A stretch of DNA of 58,612 bases from Desulfosporosinus acididurans (GCF_001029285.1 NZ_LDZY01000020.1:1-58612), one strand, 5' to 3'. Numbered from the stretch's first letter, positions 16,253 to 25,439 are shown. Made by a program: numbers and translations. The notes: generated by a model not told the origin, from the letters alone.

Positions 16253-17581
16253 ATGCTTATCATTGGGAATGGAATGGTATTAACCTTAGGCAAGAGCAAC
16301 CAGGTTATTCCTCAAGGCGGAGTGCTGATTCAGGACAGCAAGATTATCGAAGTTGGGTCCTCTCAAGAGCTGCGGACACGTTTTCCTGAAGCCCGGTTTA
16401 TTGACGCTCGGGGAAAGTTGATTATGCCGGGATTGATTAATACTCATATGCATCTTTATAGTACATTCGCTCGGGGGATGGATGCTAAAAGCAAACCACC
16501 GCGCAATTTCCGCGATATTCTGGAAGGCCTTTGGTGGAAACTGGATAAATTGCTGACGATGGAGGATGTTTACTACAGCGCTCTGACGCCGCTTATTGAG
16601 TGTATTAAAACGGGTACAACCACGATTGTTGATCACCATGCCAGCCCAAATGCGGTAACAGGCAGCCTGTCAACCTTAGCTAAAGCCGCTAAAGAGATGG
16701 GGGTACGTGCCGCTTTTTGCTATGAGGTTTCGGACCGCGACGGTGAGTCTATCGCCCAAGAAGGAATTAAGGAGAATGCTGACTTCATTAAAGCCTGTCA
16801 AGGAACTTCCGATGCCATGGCTGCCGGATTGTTTGGGCTTCACGCTTCTTTGACCTTATCAGACAAAACGTTGCAGCAGTGCAGTGATGAAGCGAAAAAA
16901 CTGGGAGCAGGATTTCACGTTCATGTGGCCGAGGGTATCGAAGATGTTGACGATTGCTTGACGAATCACGGGATGAGGGTTGTCGAGCGTTTTGAGAAAT
17001 TCGGAATCCTTGGGCCTAAATCTATAGCGGCACATTGTGTTCATGTCAATGATCGGGAAATAGAACTCCTAAAAGCTTCAAAAACTCAAGTTGTCCATAA
17101 TCCTGAGTCCAACATGGGAAATGCAGTTGGTGTAACACCGGTTCTTAAAATGTTGGATAGGGGTGTAAGAGTCGGCTTGGGAACAGATGGGTATACCTGT
17201 GATATGTTTGAAAGCGCAAAAGTGGAAAATGTCCTGCAAAAGCATGCTGCCGCAGACCCCAGTGTGGCCTGGGCAGAAGTTCCTCAAATGTTATATGGCA
17301 ATAACCCCCTAATCGCTTCCGATTTATTTGGCGGAACGTTTGGCGAACTCACTCCAGGAGCCTGGGCAGACGTGATTGTTGTTGATTATATTCCCGCAAC
17401 GCCTTTGAACGAGACGAATTGGAGCGGACATCTTCTTTTCGGTGTTTCCGGTCATAACGTGGAAACAACGGTGATTAACGGCAGAGTGCGAATGCTGGAC
17501 AGGGTACTTGTTGATATTGATGAAGAAGCGATCTGTGCTCGTTCCCGTGAATTGGCCCAAGCCATTTGGAATAGGATTTGA
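16253..17581 (+). CDS. ssnA: SsnA-type aminohydrolase
   Basis: A 442-residue amidohydrolase of normal SsnA length. Metal ligands of the family are visible: NTHMHLYSTFARGM (HxH), HVHVAEG, AAHCVHVN and GLGTDGYTCDMFE (catalytic Asp). SsnA belongs to the selenium-metabolism-linked gene set and is related to guanine/atrazine deaminases, so hydrolysis of a purine-ring amide or amidine is likely, although the exact substrate is unsettled. It lies 42 bases behind preA and 10 bases ahead of the threonine-synthase-like gene. Confidence 0.9.
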   Translation: MLIIGNGMVLTLGKSNQVIPQGGVLIQDSKIIEVGSSQELRTRFPEARFIDARGKLIMPGLINTHMHLYSTFARGMDAKSKPPRNFRDILEGLWWKLDKLLTMEDVYYSALTPLIECIKTGTTTIVDHHASPNAVTGSLSTLAKAAKEMGVRAAFCYEVSDRDGESIAQEGIKENADFIKACQGTSDAMAAGLFGLHASLTLSDKTLQQCSDEAKKLGAGFHVHVAEGIEDVDDCLTNHGMRVVERFEKFGILGPKSIAAHCVHVNDREIELLKASKTQVVHNPESNMGNAVGVTPVLKMLDRGVRVGLGTDGYTCDMFESAKVENVLQKHAAADPSVAWAEVPQMLYGNNPLIASDLFGGTFGELTPGAWADVIVVDYIPATPLNETNWSGHLLFGVSGHNVETTVINGRVRMLDRVLVDIDEEAICARSRELAQAIWNRI

Positions 17582-17591
17582 GGTGACTGAG

Positions 17592-18821
17592 ATGGAAAAT
17601 GTATTGGGATTGCGCTGCATTCAATGTGGTAAAGAATTAGCCCCTGAACCGGGAGTATATACTTGCCCGGCCTGTGGTTCGAAAGCTGGAATTATGGATG
17701 TTATCTATGATTATTCAGCAATAAACAAGATAACGTCACGGGAAAAATTATCGCAATCGAAAGATTACTCAATCTTTCGTTATCTGCTGTTTCTTCCAAT
17801 CCATCCGGAAACTCCCCGGCCCCATCTAAGAGTAGGCTGGAGTCCATTGTATAAACCGCCGGGACTTGGCAAGCAGTTGGGAATGAGTAATTTGTACATT
17901 AAAGATGACGGGCAAAACCCTACAGCGTCTTTAAAGGACCGCGCTTCGATTATTGCCGTTGTCAAAGCCGTAGAGGAAAAGGCGCCAACAGTTTCCTGCT
18001 CTTCGACGGGAAATGCCGCCTCATCTTTGGCCGGAAGTGCAGCTGCCATGGGACTGAAAAGTGTTATTTTTGTGCCCAGCCGCGCTCCCCAGGGAAAAGT
18101 GGCGCAATTGTTAATTTTCGGGGCCAAGGTTATCAGTGTTCAGGGCTCTTATGAGGACACCTTTAGATTATCTGCCGAAGCTATTGAGCGTTTCGGCTGG
18201 TATAACCGCAATGCTGCCATAAATCCCTATCTTGTGGAAGGCAAAAAAACAGTGGCTTTGGAAATTGCTGAGCAGTTTCACTGGGAGGTTCCTGATTGGG
18301 TTGTGCTTTCTGTCGGTGATGGATGCACGATTGCCGGAGTTTGGAAGGGCTTTAAAGATCTCTATCAAGCCGGCTGGATCGAGCGCTTGCCCAAGATTGT
18401 CGGGGTTCAATCAACGGGATGCTGCCCCCTTGTCGATGCCTTCTTAGAAAATCGCCCTTGGCAGCCGGCGGAGGAAAACACGTTAGCGGACAGTATCGCT
18501 GTAGGTGTGCCGCGTAATCCGGACAAGGCTTTGCGTGCTGTGTGCGAATCGGGGGGAACGATGATCGCAGTGCCCGATGAGGAAATCCTGGAAGCCATGC
18601 GAGAGCTGGGAAGAACCAGCGGGATTTTCGGCGAACCGGCAGGGGTAACTGGAATGGCAGGACTTAAAGCCTTAGTTAAACAAGGTGTCATAGGGGCCGA
18701 TGAAAAGGTTGTGGCCATAGTTACAGGTAATGGTCTTAAAGATGTCAAAAATGCTATAGCTGCAGTGGGTGAACCAATAAAAGTGGAGCCGTCCCTGGAC
18801 GAATTGATGGGAAAATTATAA
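17592..18821 (+). CDS. Threonine-synthase-like PLP enzyme
   Basis: A 409-residue fold-type II PLP enzyme. The N-terminus has a rubredoxin-like zinc ribbon (CIQCGKELAPEPGVYTCPACG), common in archaeal-type threonine synthases. The PLP lysine lies in NPTASLKDRAS, and the phosphate loop is SSTGNAASSLAG. The true start is ATG 17592 with GAGGTGACTGAG upstream; the longer frame begins inside ssnA. Placement at the end of the xdh-ygfK-ssnA operon argues for a role in degrading purine-derived amino acids (beta-elimination or replacement) rather than threonine synthesis. The reaction is not known to me. Confidence 0.8.
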   Translation: MENVLGLRCIQCGKELAPEPGVYTCPACGSKAGIMDVIYDYSAINKITSREKLSQSKDYSIFRYLLFLPIHPETPRPHLRVGWSPLYKPPGLGKQLGMSNLYIKDDGQNPTASLKDRASIIAVVKAVEEKAPTVSCSSTGNAASSLAGSAAAMGLKSVIFVPSRAPQGKVAQLLIFGAKVISVQGSYEDTFRLSAEAIERFGWYNRNAAINPYLVEGKKTVALEIAEQFHWEVPDWVVLSVGDGCTIAGVWKGFKDLYQAGWIERLPKIVGVQSTGCCPLVDAFLENRPWQPAEENTLADSIAVGVPRNPDKALRAVCESGGTMIAVPDEEILEAMRELGRTSGIFGEPAGVTGMAGLKALVKQGVIGADEKVVAIVTGNGLKDVKNAIAAVGEPIKVEPSLDELMGKL

Positions 18822-18822
18822 G

Positions 18823-18844
18823 CCCCAACTTCTATAAGTGGGGG
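18823..18844 (+). terminator. Hairpin after the threonine-synthase-like gene
   Basis: CCCCAACTT pairs with AAGTGGGGG around a short loop, directly after the stop codon. The T run is missing, so termination would be partial. Confidence 0.4.
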
Positions 18845-18869
18845 TGGGTCCTTCGTTAACTTCAGGTGG

Positions 18870-18990
18870 GGTAGAGTCCTCCTTTGCCGCTAAGTATTCC
18901 AATTGGTAAAGGCGGCTCGGCAATAATGTCCACTGGACATTATTGTATCTGAAGCCCCGATGTTCAGCTTTAGCTGAACGAGTTCACGCG
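18870..18990 (+). repeat. Intergenic two-hairpin repeat, copy 2
   Basis: It has the same layout as 4351-4467: GAGTCCTCC at the left, a perfect hairpin CAATAATGTCC-ACT-GGACATTATTG (18921-18945), the linker GAAGCCCCGATG, then TTCAGC-TTTA-GCTGAA (18963-18978) and GAGTTCAC. The first stem differs in sequence from copy 1 but both strands changed together, which shows that pairing is conserved. It ends 22 bases before the next gene. Confidence 0.75.
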
Positions 18991-19012
18991 TTACCATAAA
19001 GGAGGAAAGACA

Positions 19013-20494
19013 ATGAAAAACTTAATTGATTTAACGATTAATGAAGAGCAGCTCGCAAAAACAGCCCAGAGTGTTAAAGAGCGGAATATTTTGATTCCAA
19101 CGCTGGCTCAAATGAAAGATCCTAATAAAGTTCCTGCGAAAGTGAAAGAAAAATTGAAAAAGACTGGTTTATGGGATGTTGATCCCATTAACCTCTTTCG
19201 AATCTCCTGGAAAAATGAGCCGGTTAAAGAAGGCGGGCTTTATAATTCTTTGCCGAACTATCTTGAAATCCCCTCTGCTATTTCTGGTGTTAAAGCAAGA
19301 ATTATTGCCATGGCAGGCAAGTATTTTCCGACAGGTGCCCATAAGGTTGGGGCAAGCTTTGCCTGTTTAGTCCCGCGCTTGGTAACCGGCCAATTTGATC
19401 CTAAATATCATGAGGCTGTCTGGCCCTCAACAGGCAATTATTGCCGCGGCGGTGCTTATAATTCGGCCTTGCTGGGCTGTAAATCGATTGCCATTTTACC
19501 TGAGAACATGAGTAAAGAGCGTTTTGAATGGCTGAAAACAGTGGCGGGTGAAATTATTGCCACTCCTGGTTGTGAAAGCAATGTTAAGGAAATTTATGAT
19601 AAAACTTGGGAGTTGAAAAGAACCCGCGATAACGTCGTGATTTTCAATCAATTTGGGGAATTAGGCAATCATCTTTGGCACTATGAAGTAACCGGCAATG
19701 CTATGCAGGAGATTATCAAAGCCGAAGCCGGTCCTAAGGGAAGACTTGCCGGAGTATGCTTAACCTCCGGGTCAGCAGGTACTTTGGGCTGCGGTGATTA
19801 CTTGAAGGACCAATATCCCAAAGCCAAATTAGCCGTCGGGGAAGCTTTGCAATGTCCAACATTGTTAAATAATGGATTCGGTGATCATAGAATCGAAGGG
19901 ATCGGTGACAAACATATTCCTTGGATCCATAATGTTAAGAACACCGATATGGTGATTGCCATCGATGACAATGATAGCTTGGGAATGTTCCGGCTCTTTA
20001 GCGAACCTGCAGGACAAACTTATTTGAAAGAGCAAGGTGTCGCTGATGACGTTATAGCAAAACTTCCATGGGTCGGAATTTCCGGAGCGGCTAATATTTT
20101 ATCGGCAATTAAATTCGCTAAATACTATGAGCTGACAGAGGACGATATTGTTATGACCGTCCTTACCGATTCGGCTGAAATGTATCAATCCCGCTTAAAA
20201 GAGATGGAAGAAGAAAGAGGTCAAGAATATAGCCTGATTCATGCTGCCATCGACCATAACCGCAATGTCTTAGGTGTCAGAACAGACAGCATGGAGGAAT
20301 TAACCTATCAAAGCAAAAAACGCATTCACAATCTGAAGTATTACACTTGGATTGAACAACAAATGTATGATTTAGATGAACTAAACGCCCAATGGTACGA
20401 TTATGATAATTACTGGGGCCGACTCCATCAGATGGGACACGAATTAGACAAGCTTATTGAACAGTTTAACGCCAGAACCGGCCTGGCAGAGTAA
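19013..20494 (+). CDS. Fold-type II PLP-dependent lyase/synthase, unknown substrate
   Basis: A 493-residue protein of the tryptophan synthase beta/cysteine synthase superfamily. The probable PLP lysine lies in FPTGAHKVGASFA, followed by STGNYCRGGAYNSALLG and a glycine-rich phosphate loop near LTSGSAGTLGCGD. It is longer than cysteine synthase. It has no TrpA partner, so it is unlikely to make tryptophan. It sits alone behind repeat copy 2, between ssnA-type genes and ygeX, and probably acts on an amino acid intermediate of purine breakdown. The ATG follows AAAGGAGGAAAGACA, a very strong ribosome site. Confidence 0.75.
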   Translation: MKNLIDLTINEEQLAKTAQSVKERNILIPTLAQMKDPNKVPAKVKEKLKKTGLWDVDPINLFRISWKNEPVKEGGLYNSLPNYLEIPSAISGVKARIIAMAGKYFPTGAHKVGASFACLVPRLVTGQFDPKYHEAVWPSTGNYCRGGAYNSALLGCKSIAILPENMSKERFEWLKTVAGEIIATPGCESNVKEIYDKTWELKRTRDNVVIFNQFGELGNHLWHYEVTGNAMQEIIKAEAGPKGRLAGVCLTSGSAGTLGCGDYLKDQYPKAKLAVGEALQCPTLLNNGFGDHRIEGIGDKHIPWIHNVKNTDMVIAIDDNDSLGMFRLFSEPAGQTYLKEQGVADDVIAKLPWVGISGAANILSAIKFAKYYELTEDDIVMTVLTDSAEMYQSRLKEMEEERGQEYSLIHAAIDHNRNVLGVRTDSMEELTYQSKKRIHNLKYYTWIEQQMYDLDELNAQWYDYDNYWGRLHQMGHELDKLIEQFNARTGLAE

Positions 20495-20502
20495 CATCTG
20501 CC

Positions 20503-20584
20503 GTGTCAGGGGGACGGTCCCAGCAACACGCTTTCCGTGATGCTGGGACCGTTCTTTGTGTTAGTGGGACGGTCCTTCTAACAC
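20503..20584 (+). repeat. REP-type hairpins (GGACGGTCC core), two copies
   Basis: The first copy, GTGTCAGGGGGACGGTCC, opens into a 14-bp hairpin GGACGGTCCCAGCA/TGCTGGGACCGTTC (20512-20554) that can also terminate the upstream gene. The second is GTGTTAG-GGGACGGTCC-CTAACAC (20558-20584), with perfect 7-bp flanking arms. The same core recurs at 24507-24534 and 25693-25721 around the RAYT gene. Confidence 0.75.
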
Positions 20585-20724
20585 GTTTGCAAAACGCTTC
20601 CTAATATGTTTTTGGAAAGACATTAATTTTCATATTATAGTTTTGGTGATATTATCGAGAAGATATTTATCACTATTTTTTTTAAAAAGAACGGAACTTT
20701 TTAAACGATAAAAGCATCTTAAGA

Positions 20725-22536
20725 ATGAACTCAGGACGAAGGGAGAGAAACAAGGTTTTGGATCAGGTCTCAGAATTTGTTAGGGATGTACAAAGCGGCA
20801 ATAAAGAAGCGTGGGAGTCTCTTCTGCGAAATGTTTATCCCTCAGCTCTAAGTCAAGCAAAGATGCTGCTTCGTGATCAGGATCTCGCGGAAGACGCTTT
20901 GCAGAATGCCCTGATTAAAGTTTTTAAATTTCTCCCGACATTAGAGACACCGGAAGCTTTCAAGGCATGGTTTCGAAGAGTACTGATGAATGAAGTGTAT
21001 TTAATCCTTAGAATGAGGCAGAAAGAAACGGAAGGCCTAAATGCCGAGCTTCTAGTTGATCAATGCGCTGCCCCTGATGAACGTGTAACGTTGAAAGTTG
21101 AACTTTTTCGTGTTCTTCAGATGTTACCTTTTGAACAACAACAAGTTTTCATCGAGGTAGATGTGTGGGGCAAATCTCTTAATGATACGGCAAAAGAATA
21201 TGGATTACCATTGGGAACGGTTAAATCCCGGCTATTTCGGGCAAGAGAACGTTTGCGAAAGGAGCTTCGGGATTGGTTAGGAGCGGAAACGGTCAAGAAC
21301 CGCTGCACTTTGGAGAATAACTATGACAAGGGGAGTTGGATCGTGAGTACTGAACAAAAAAAATGGCCGACAATGGAACAATTTTATGACTATTTAGAAG
21401 GCACAATGCCCTCGGAAGAGAGGGCGGATTTTGAAAAACAATGGTCAAATAATTCTGAGTGGTTGATGGAGTTGTCCAGGCATAAAAACTTTTTAACGTT
21501 GCTTCATTCCCTAACAGGACGACTTACTTTTTCCTCCGAAGAGATTGCGGAGAAAGCTCGGAAACTAAATGATCAGATCCAAGATTATGAGATGGTGCAA
21601 GAACAAACTTATTTTAAAGAAACAGGACCTAGCACGATTTCTTATCATGTTTGGTTTAAGCGACCTGGACAACTTCGAATCGAGTCTTCCAATCCAATGG
21701 TTGATAAAACGATCACGACCGTTCGCGGGCAGGAAATGTTATGTTGGACAAAATCGAGTCAAAAAGCTAGAAGGTTAAAGTTTAATCAAGAGATAAGTAA
21801 GCAAATGGGCCCAAATTATCTCGATGCTCTGAAGAAATTGGCCGCTGATAAGAATTGCAAAGTATTAGGAACGGATTATGTTGAAGGCCGTCCTGCCTTG
21901 CACATTCAATTTATGGAAAAAGTAGATAATATGAAGGACATGAATACTCATGTATGGCTGGATAAGGTTTCCTGGATGCTCTTAGTAACAGAACGTTATA
22001 ATTCAGAAGGAAAGCTTATACTCAGAACACTTGTCAAAGAATTGAAACTAAATCAGGGTATTCCCGACTCTTATTTTGAATTAGAGATTCCTGAAGGGGT
22101 TAAGATTGATGAAGATGAGAGCGAAGAGATTCATCCGTTCATAGAGATTTCTCTCGAAGAAGCAAGCCGGCGTTTGTCATGTCCAATGTATTGTTTTCAA
22201 ACCAAAAATTTTAGCGTCAAACACCAATGGGTTCGTTTTTCTGATAAGCAAGAAGCGGTAGTGAGCCTTTACAAGAAGATAGGAGAACCAATAGCCTATT
22301 TAACACTTACCCAAGGAAAAACTTCTCAAACGAACAGTCCTGCTCAAGAATCTGGTGAGGTTATGTATTTTACGTTTGCAGGAAGTGAAGTTAAAGGGGT
22401 ATTTCGCGAGCTTAATTTTGGTTCGGCTATGAAAATGATTACTTGGGAATATCAAGGACAGTATTTTTCTGCGGCATGTAATGGGAGTAAAGAAGAGTTA
22501 ATGGATAATATCAAAGAACTTCATTGTGGTAATTGA
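20725..22536 (+). CDS. ECF sigma factor fused to anti-sigma-like and LolA/RseB-like domains
   Basis: A 603-residue protein. Residues ~15-90 are sigma region 2 (DLAEDALQNALIKVFK, FKAWFRRVLMNEVY). Residues ~125-180 are region 4 (LPFEQQQVFIEVDVWG, GLPLGTVKSRLFRARERLRKEL). About 205-260 resembles a cytoplasmic anti-sigma segment (YLEGTMPSEERADFEKQW) without zinc ligands. About 290-460 looks like an outer-membrane-lipoprotein-sorting (LolA/MucB-type) beta domain, and 470-600 resembles DUF4367. I see no transmembrane helix, although the last two domains normally lie outside the membrane. ATG 20725 lacks a good ribosome site; TTG 20758 after AAGGGAGAG is possible. Confidence 0.75.
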   Translation: MNSGRRERNKVLDQVSEFVRDVQSGNKEAWESLLRNVYPSALSQAKMLLRDQDLAEDALQNALIKVFKFLPTLETPEAFKAWFRRVLMNEVYLILRMRQKETEGLNAELLVDQCAAPDERVTLKVELFRVLQMLPFEQQQVFIEVDVWGKSLNDTAKEYGLPLGTVKSRLFRARERLRKELRDWLGAETVKNRCTLENNYDKGSWIVSTEQKKWPTMEQFYDYLEGTMPSEERADFEKQWSNNSEWLMELSRHKNFLTLLHSLTGRLTFSSEEIAEKARKLNDQIQDYEMVQEQTYFKETGPSTISYHVWFKRPGQLRIESSNPMVDKTITTVRGQEMLCWTKSSQKARRLKFNQEISKQMGPNYLDALKKLAADKNCKVLGTDYVEGRPALHIQFMEKVDNMKDMNTHVWLDKVSWMLLVTERYNSEGKLILRTLVKELKLNQGIPDSYFELEIPEGVKIDEDESEEIHPFIEISLEEASRRLSCPMYCFQTKNFSVKHQWVRFSDKQEAVVSLYKKIGEPIAYLTLTQGKTSQTNSPAQESGEVMYFTFAGSEVKGVFRELNFGSAMKMITWEYQGQYFSAACNGSKEELMDNIKELHCGN

Positions 22537-22637
22537 GGACCATTTTTTGTGAATAATTGCTTTCAAATCCCTGAATCGAGTTCAAAAGGAGCTAATTAGG
22601 GGAACGTTGCATAATAAATATCTATCTGTTTTTATAA

Positions 22638-22693
22638 ATAAAATCCTGTATAGGTAGAGGATAAAACCACTATTTATGCAGGATTTTATTTAC
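22638..22693 (+). terminator. Rho-independent terminator
   Basis: AAATAAAATCCTG pairs perfectly with CAGGATTTTATTT; the right arm supplies the T-rich end. It terminates the sigma-fusion gene. Confidence 0.8.
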
Positions 22694-22795
22694 TAGAAGC
22701 GTTTATGAATTTTGCAACAGGTTTTTTTAGTTTTAAAAACATAACATGTTAGCTAGTTTTTTTCTATACTTGGAATTTTGTTTGGCTGTTAAAAC

Positions 22796-22837
22796 TTGAC
22801 AGATTATCTAATTAGATTATAATCTAATTAGATAATC
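22796..22837 (+). promoter_or_regulatory. Sigma-A promoter inside a 36-bp perfect palindrome (ArsR operator)
   Basis: TTGACA (22796-22801), a 16-base spacer and TATAAT (22818-22823). The 36 bases 22802-22837 are a perfect palindrome made of two ATCTAATTAGAT blocks, each itself palindromic, joined by TATA, so the -10 box is its centre. A protein bound here must block RNA polymerase. The ArsR-type gene 78 bases downstream is the obvious autorepressor. Confidence 0.8.
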
Positions 22838-22914
22838 ATCGAATCTCTTTTTGATTCTTATTAGATATCCTAAAACAGCGGTTTTAGAGATTGTAGAAAA
22901 GGAGTGGTTAACTA

Positions 22915-23520
22915 TTGCAGCTAAATCGAATTATTAATTTTCATAAGGCATTATCTGATCCTACACGTATTCGTATTCTTGCGCTTTTGGCGAAGGAGCC
23001 TCAACATGGTCAGGCACTTGCAGAACGCCTTGGGATAACCCCTTCGACGATAACTCACCACATGGCAAGACTTCGCGATGCGGGTCTCATAAAAACTAGA
23101 CGAGAGAAGAACACTATTTATTTTTCTTTGGAGGAGATGACATTACAACGGGATGCTCAGGCAACTTTGAATTTTATTCTAGAATCAGTAAATGGGCTCA
23201 TGAAAACTGAAGGGGAGGAAGGCATGTCAAATAGTCGTGAAAAAGAACGTGATCGCGTTCTCAGGAATTTCTTTACTCCTGATGGCAAACTGAAACAAAT
23301 TCCTGTTCAATGCAAGAAAAGGCGATTTGTTTTAGAACGGATGTTAGACGGATTAACGGTAGGGCGAAAGTATTTGGAAAACGAGATTAACGAGCATATT
23401 AAAACATTTCACCCGGATTACGCAACCATTCGGCGTGAGTTCATTATATGGGGCTACATGTACCGAGATAATGGGATCTATGAAATGAATCCTCCAGAAT
23501 TATGGAAAAGAGAGGATTAA
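22915..23520 (+). CDS. ArsR-family repressor with C-terminal DUF2087
   Basis: A 201-residue protein. Residues 1-90 form an ArsR/SmtB winged helix (ALSDPTRIRILALLAKEPQHGQALAERLGITPSTITHHMARLRDAGLIKTRR). Residues ~115-195 match DUF2087 (FFTPDGKLKQIPVQCKKRRFVLERM ... RREFIIWGYMYRDNGIYEM). There is no cysteine pair typical of metal-sensing ArsR proteins, so the inducer is unknown. The start is TTG 22915 after AAAGGAGTGG. The palindromic operator upstream predicts autorepression; the spermidine-synthase-like gene 102 bases downstream may be co-transcribed. Confidence 0.85.
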   Translation: MQLNRIINFHKALSDPTRIRILALLAKEPQHGQALAERLGITPSTITHHMARLRDAGLIKTRREKNTIYFSLEEMTLQRDAQATLNFILESVNGLMKTEGEEGMSNSREKERDRVLRNFFTPDGKLKQIPVQCKKRRFVLERMLDGLTVGRKYLENEINEHIKTFHPDYATIRREFIIWGYMYRDNGIYEMNPPELWKRED

Positions 23521-23622
23521 GACAGTGTGAGGAAAAGTAGGTTCAATCCGAGACAATGTATTATTTCGACGCTTGCTCAACGCAACGTTTGTTAGTAATC
23601 CAAAATTAAGGAGACTGAATTT

Positions 23623-24285
23623 ATGCAAGATAATATTATGGTAATAGAACGCTGCTTAACCCAAAGAGGAGAACTACAGTTACAAAAACGTAATCAGGAT
23701 TATGAGATAATAAGTAATGGAGTATTCTTAATTTCAACGTATAATGGCGATTCTGAACGGAAATTGGTTACCCTAGCTTTAAGATTCTCATCCAATCCCC
23801 AAAAAGTTTTAGTTGCAGGTTTAGGTGTTGGTTATTCTCTTCAAGAAATGCTTGGCGAAACTCAAGTTAAGGAAATTGTAGTTCTTGAACTTGAAACTAA
23901 GATTATTGAATGGAATTATACTTACTTTTCTCCGCTAATGGGTAATTTTTTAAAAGATCCTCGGATTCGGATTATACAAGAGGACTTACTGACCTGGCTA
24001 GATTCTACTGAAGACAAATTTGATATCATTTGCATAGATATTGATAACGGTCCTGAGTGGACGGTTATGGAATCTAATTGTCGTTTATACACGGGAAAAG
24101 GACTTTATGCACTTTCTAAGATTCTTAATCCATCTGGAGTAGTCTCTTTTTGGAGTTCCTCAGCATCAGAGAATTTTCATAATCGCTTAAAGAACTATTT
24201 TAGTAATGTAAAGGAATATCAAGTTGAAAGTAAGCGCGGAGAACCAGATTACATTTATCTTGGGCTAAATTACGATAAACAATAA
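23623..24285 (+). CDS. Spermidine-synthase-like (class I SAM-dependent) protein
   Basis: A 220-residue Rossmann-fold protein. VLVAGLGVGYSLQEML is the SAM-binding glycine loop, EIVVLELE the acidic strand-2 end, and 'FDIICIDIDNGPEWTV' resembles the catalytic DxxD region of polyamine synthases. It is shorter than true spermidine synthase and lacks its N-terminal beta domain, so it may be a methyltransferase-like relative with another role. ATG follows TTAAGGAGACTG. The partner gene upstream encodes an ArsR-type repressor. Confidence 0.7.
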   Translation: MQDNIMVIERCLTQRGELQLQKRNQDYEIISNGVFLISTYNGDSERKLVTLALRFSSNPQKVLVAGLGVGYSLQEMLGETQVKEIVVLELETKIIEWNYTYFSPLMGNFLKDPRIRIIQEDLLTWLDSTEDKFDIICIDIDNGPEWTVMESNCRLYTGKGLYALSKILNPSGVVSFWSSSASENFHNRLKNYFSNVKEYQVESKRGEPDYIYLGLNYDKQ

Positions 24286-24506
24286 CAAACTATGCGCACC
24301 TGATGCAGATATAAGGGACGCGAATAGAGTTAGGTGAGCGCTAACCGCTCTGATGATAGCAAAAATATTTCGTCTTGGTATCACGGTAATTCACTTTATA
24401 AGTACATCGTATTAGTTAAATATAAAGCGATAAGTAAGGGTCGGATAAAATAGCGGTTCGAAAACCCCTTATTGAATTTGATATTCTGTTAAAACAGTGA
24501 ATGTTG

Positions 24507-24534
24507 TGTGTTGAAAGGACCGTCCCCCTGACAC
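24507..24534 (+). repeat. REP-type hairpin upstream of the RAYT gene
   Basis: TGTGTTGA-AAGGACCGTCCCCC-TGACACA: outer arms TGTGT/ACACA and an inner GGAC/GTCC stem. It lies 64 bases before the transposase start. Apart from this element, the 24286-24597 gap shows nothing recognisable. Confidence 0.75.
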
Positions 24535-24597
24535 ATATTGACATCATGGTAAATAGTGGATATGCTGAACGGAAAGGGGATGAAAGGGAGAATCTAA

Positions 24598-25398
24598 ATG
24601 ACCAGATTACAACGGAGATATAGTAATTCTGGATGTTATCATATTATGCTCAGAGGGAACGAACGCAAAAATATATTCTTAGATGATGAAGATCGTCAAA
24701 GATTTATTAATATTGTTAATAAAAAGCAAACTGACAATATGCTGATTTTATATGCTTATTGCCTTATGGACAATCATGTTCATTTAGCCCTAAAAGATAC
24801 TAACAATGACGTTTCAATTTCACTGAAAGGAATTGCAACCAGTTATGCGATGCATTTCAACAAAAAGTATGGTCGTGTAGGGCATGTATTTCAGGGCCGC
24901 TATAGAAGTGAGGTAATTGAAAATGACAGGTCCCTATTAGCAGTTATTCGCTATATTCACCAGAATCCTCAAAAGGCCTTTTTAGTACAACGTGCCGAAC
25001 AGTATCAGTGGAGCAGTTATCAATGGTACTTAGACCGGAACAGGGAAGGGTCAACGATTGTGGATGTTCTATATATCCTAAAAATGTTTGCCGAAGATCA
25101 AAAGGATGCAATCAATGAGTTTATTAAATTCTCAAACGAAAATAATAAGGATACTAATCCCTATTTGGACGACAATGAAGGTAATGGTACAATTCGAACT
25201 ATCCAAGATGGTAAAGTATATCTGCATAACTACCTGAACCAGAATTGGTCAGAAATGAGTTTAGACATGATTAAAACGGAAAAAAATTTTAGAACTTCAG
25301 TAATAAGAAATTTACGAACCAACACAAATCTATCGGTGGTTTCTATTGCCAAATTGCTCGGAATTAATAGAGGAATGGTTGAGAGAGTCAGGTCTTAA
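24598..25398 (+). CDS. REP-associated tyrosine transposase (RAYT, Y1 family)
   Basis: A 266-residue IS200-like Y1 transposase. YHIMLRGNERKNIF, YCLMDNHVHLAL (the HUH metal-binding motif, here HVH), 'GRVGHVFQGRYRSEVIENDRSLLAVIRYIHQNPQKA' with the catalytic Tyr region are all intact. A C-terminal helix-turn-helix (NLSVVSIAKLLGINRGMVERV) is present, as in many RAYTs. The gene has no IS-type ends; instead GGACCGTCC hairpins flank it on both sides, which is the REP/RAYT arrangement. The ATG follows AAAGGGAG. It looks functional. Confidence 0.88.
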   Translation: MTRLQRRYSNSGCYHIMLRGNERKNIFLDDEDRQRFINIVNKKQTDNMLILYAYCLMDNHVHLALKDTNNDVSISLKGIATSYAMHFNKKYGRVGHVFQGRYRSEVIENDRSLLAVIRYIHQNPQKAFLVQRAEQYQWSSYQWYLDRNREGSTIVDVLYILKMFAEDQKDAINEFIKFSNENNKDTNPYLDDNEGNGTIRTIQDGKVYLHNYLNQNWSEMSLDMIKTEKNFRTSVIRNLRTNTNLSVVSIAKLLGINRGMVERVRS

Positions 25399-25439
25399 AG
25401 AGTTTGCCTATTGAATCAGTTTAAAAATCAGTAGATTGG

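Noticed and set aside
17508-17591. Upstream extension of the threonine-synthase-like gene
   Set aside because: It lies within ssnA in another frame; ATG 17592 has its own ribosome site and matches the family start at the zinc ribbon.
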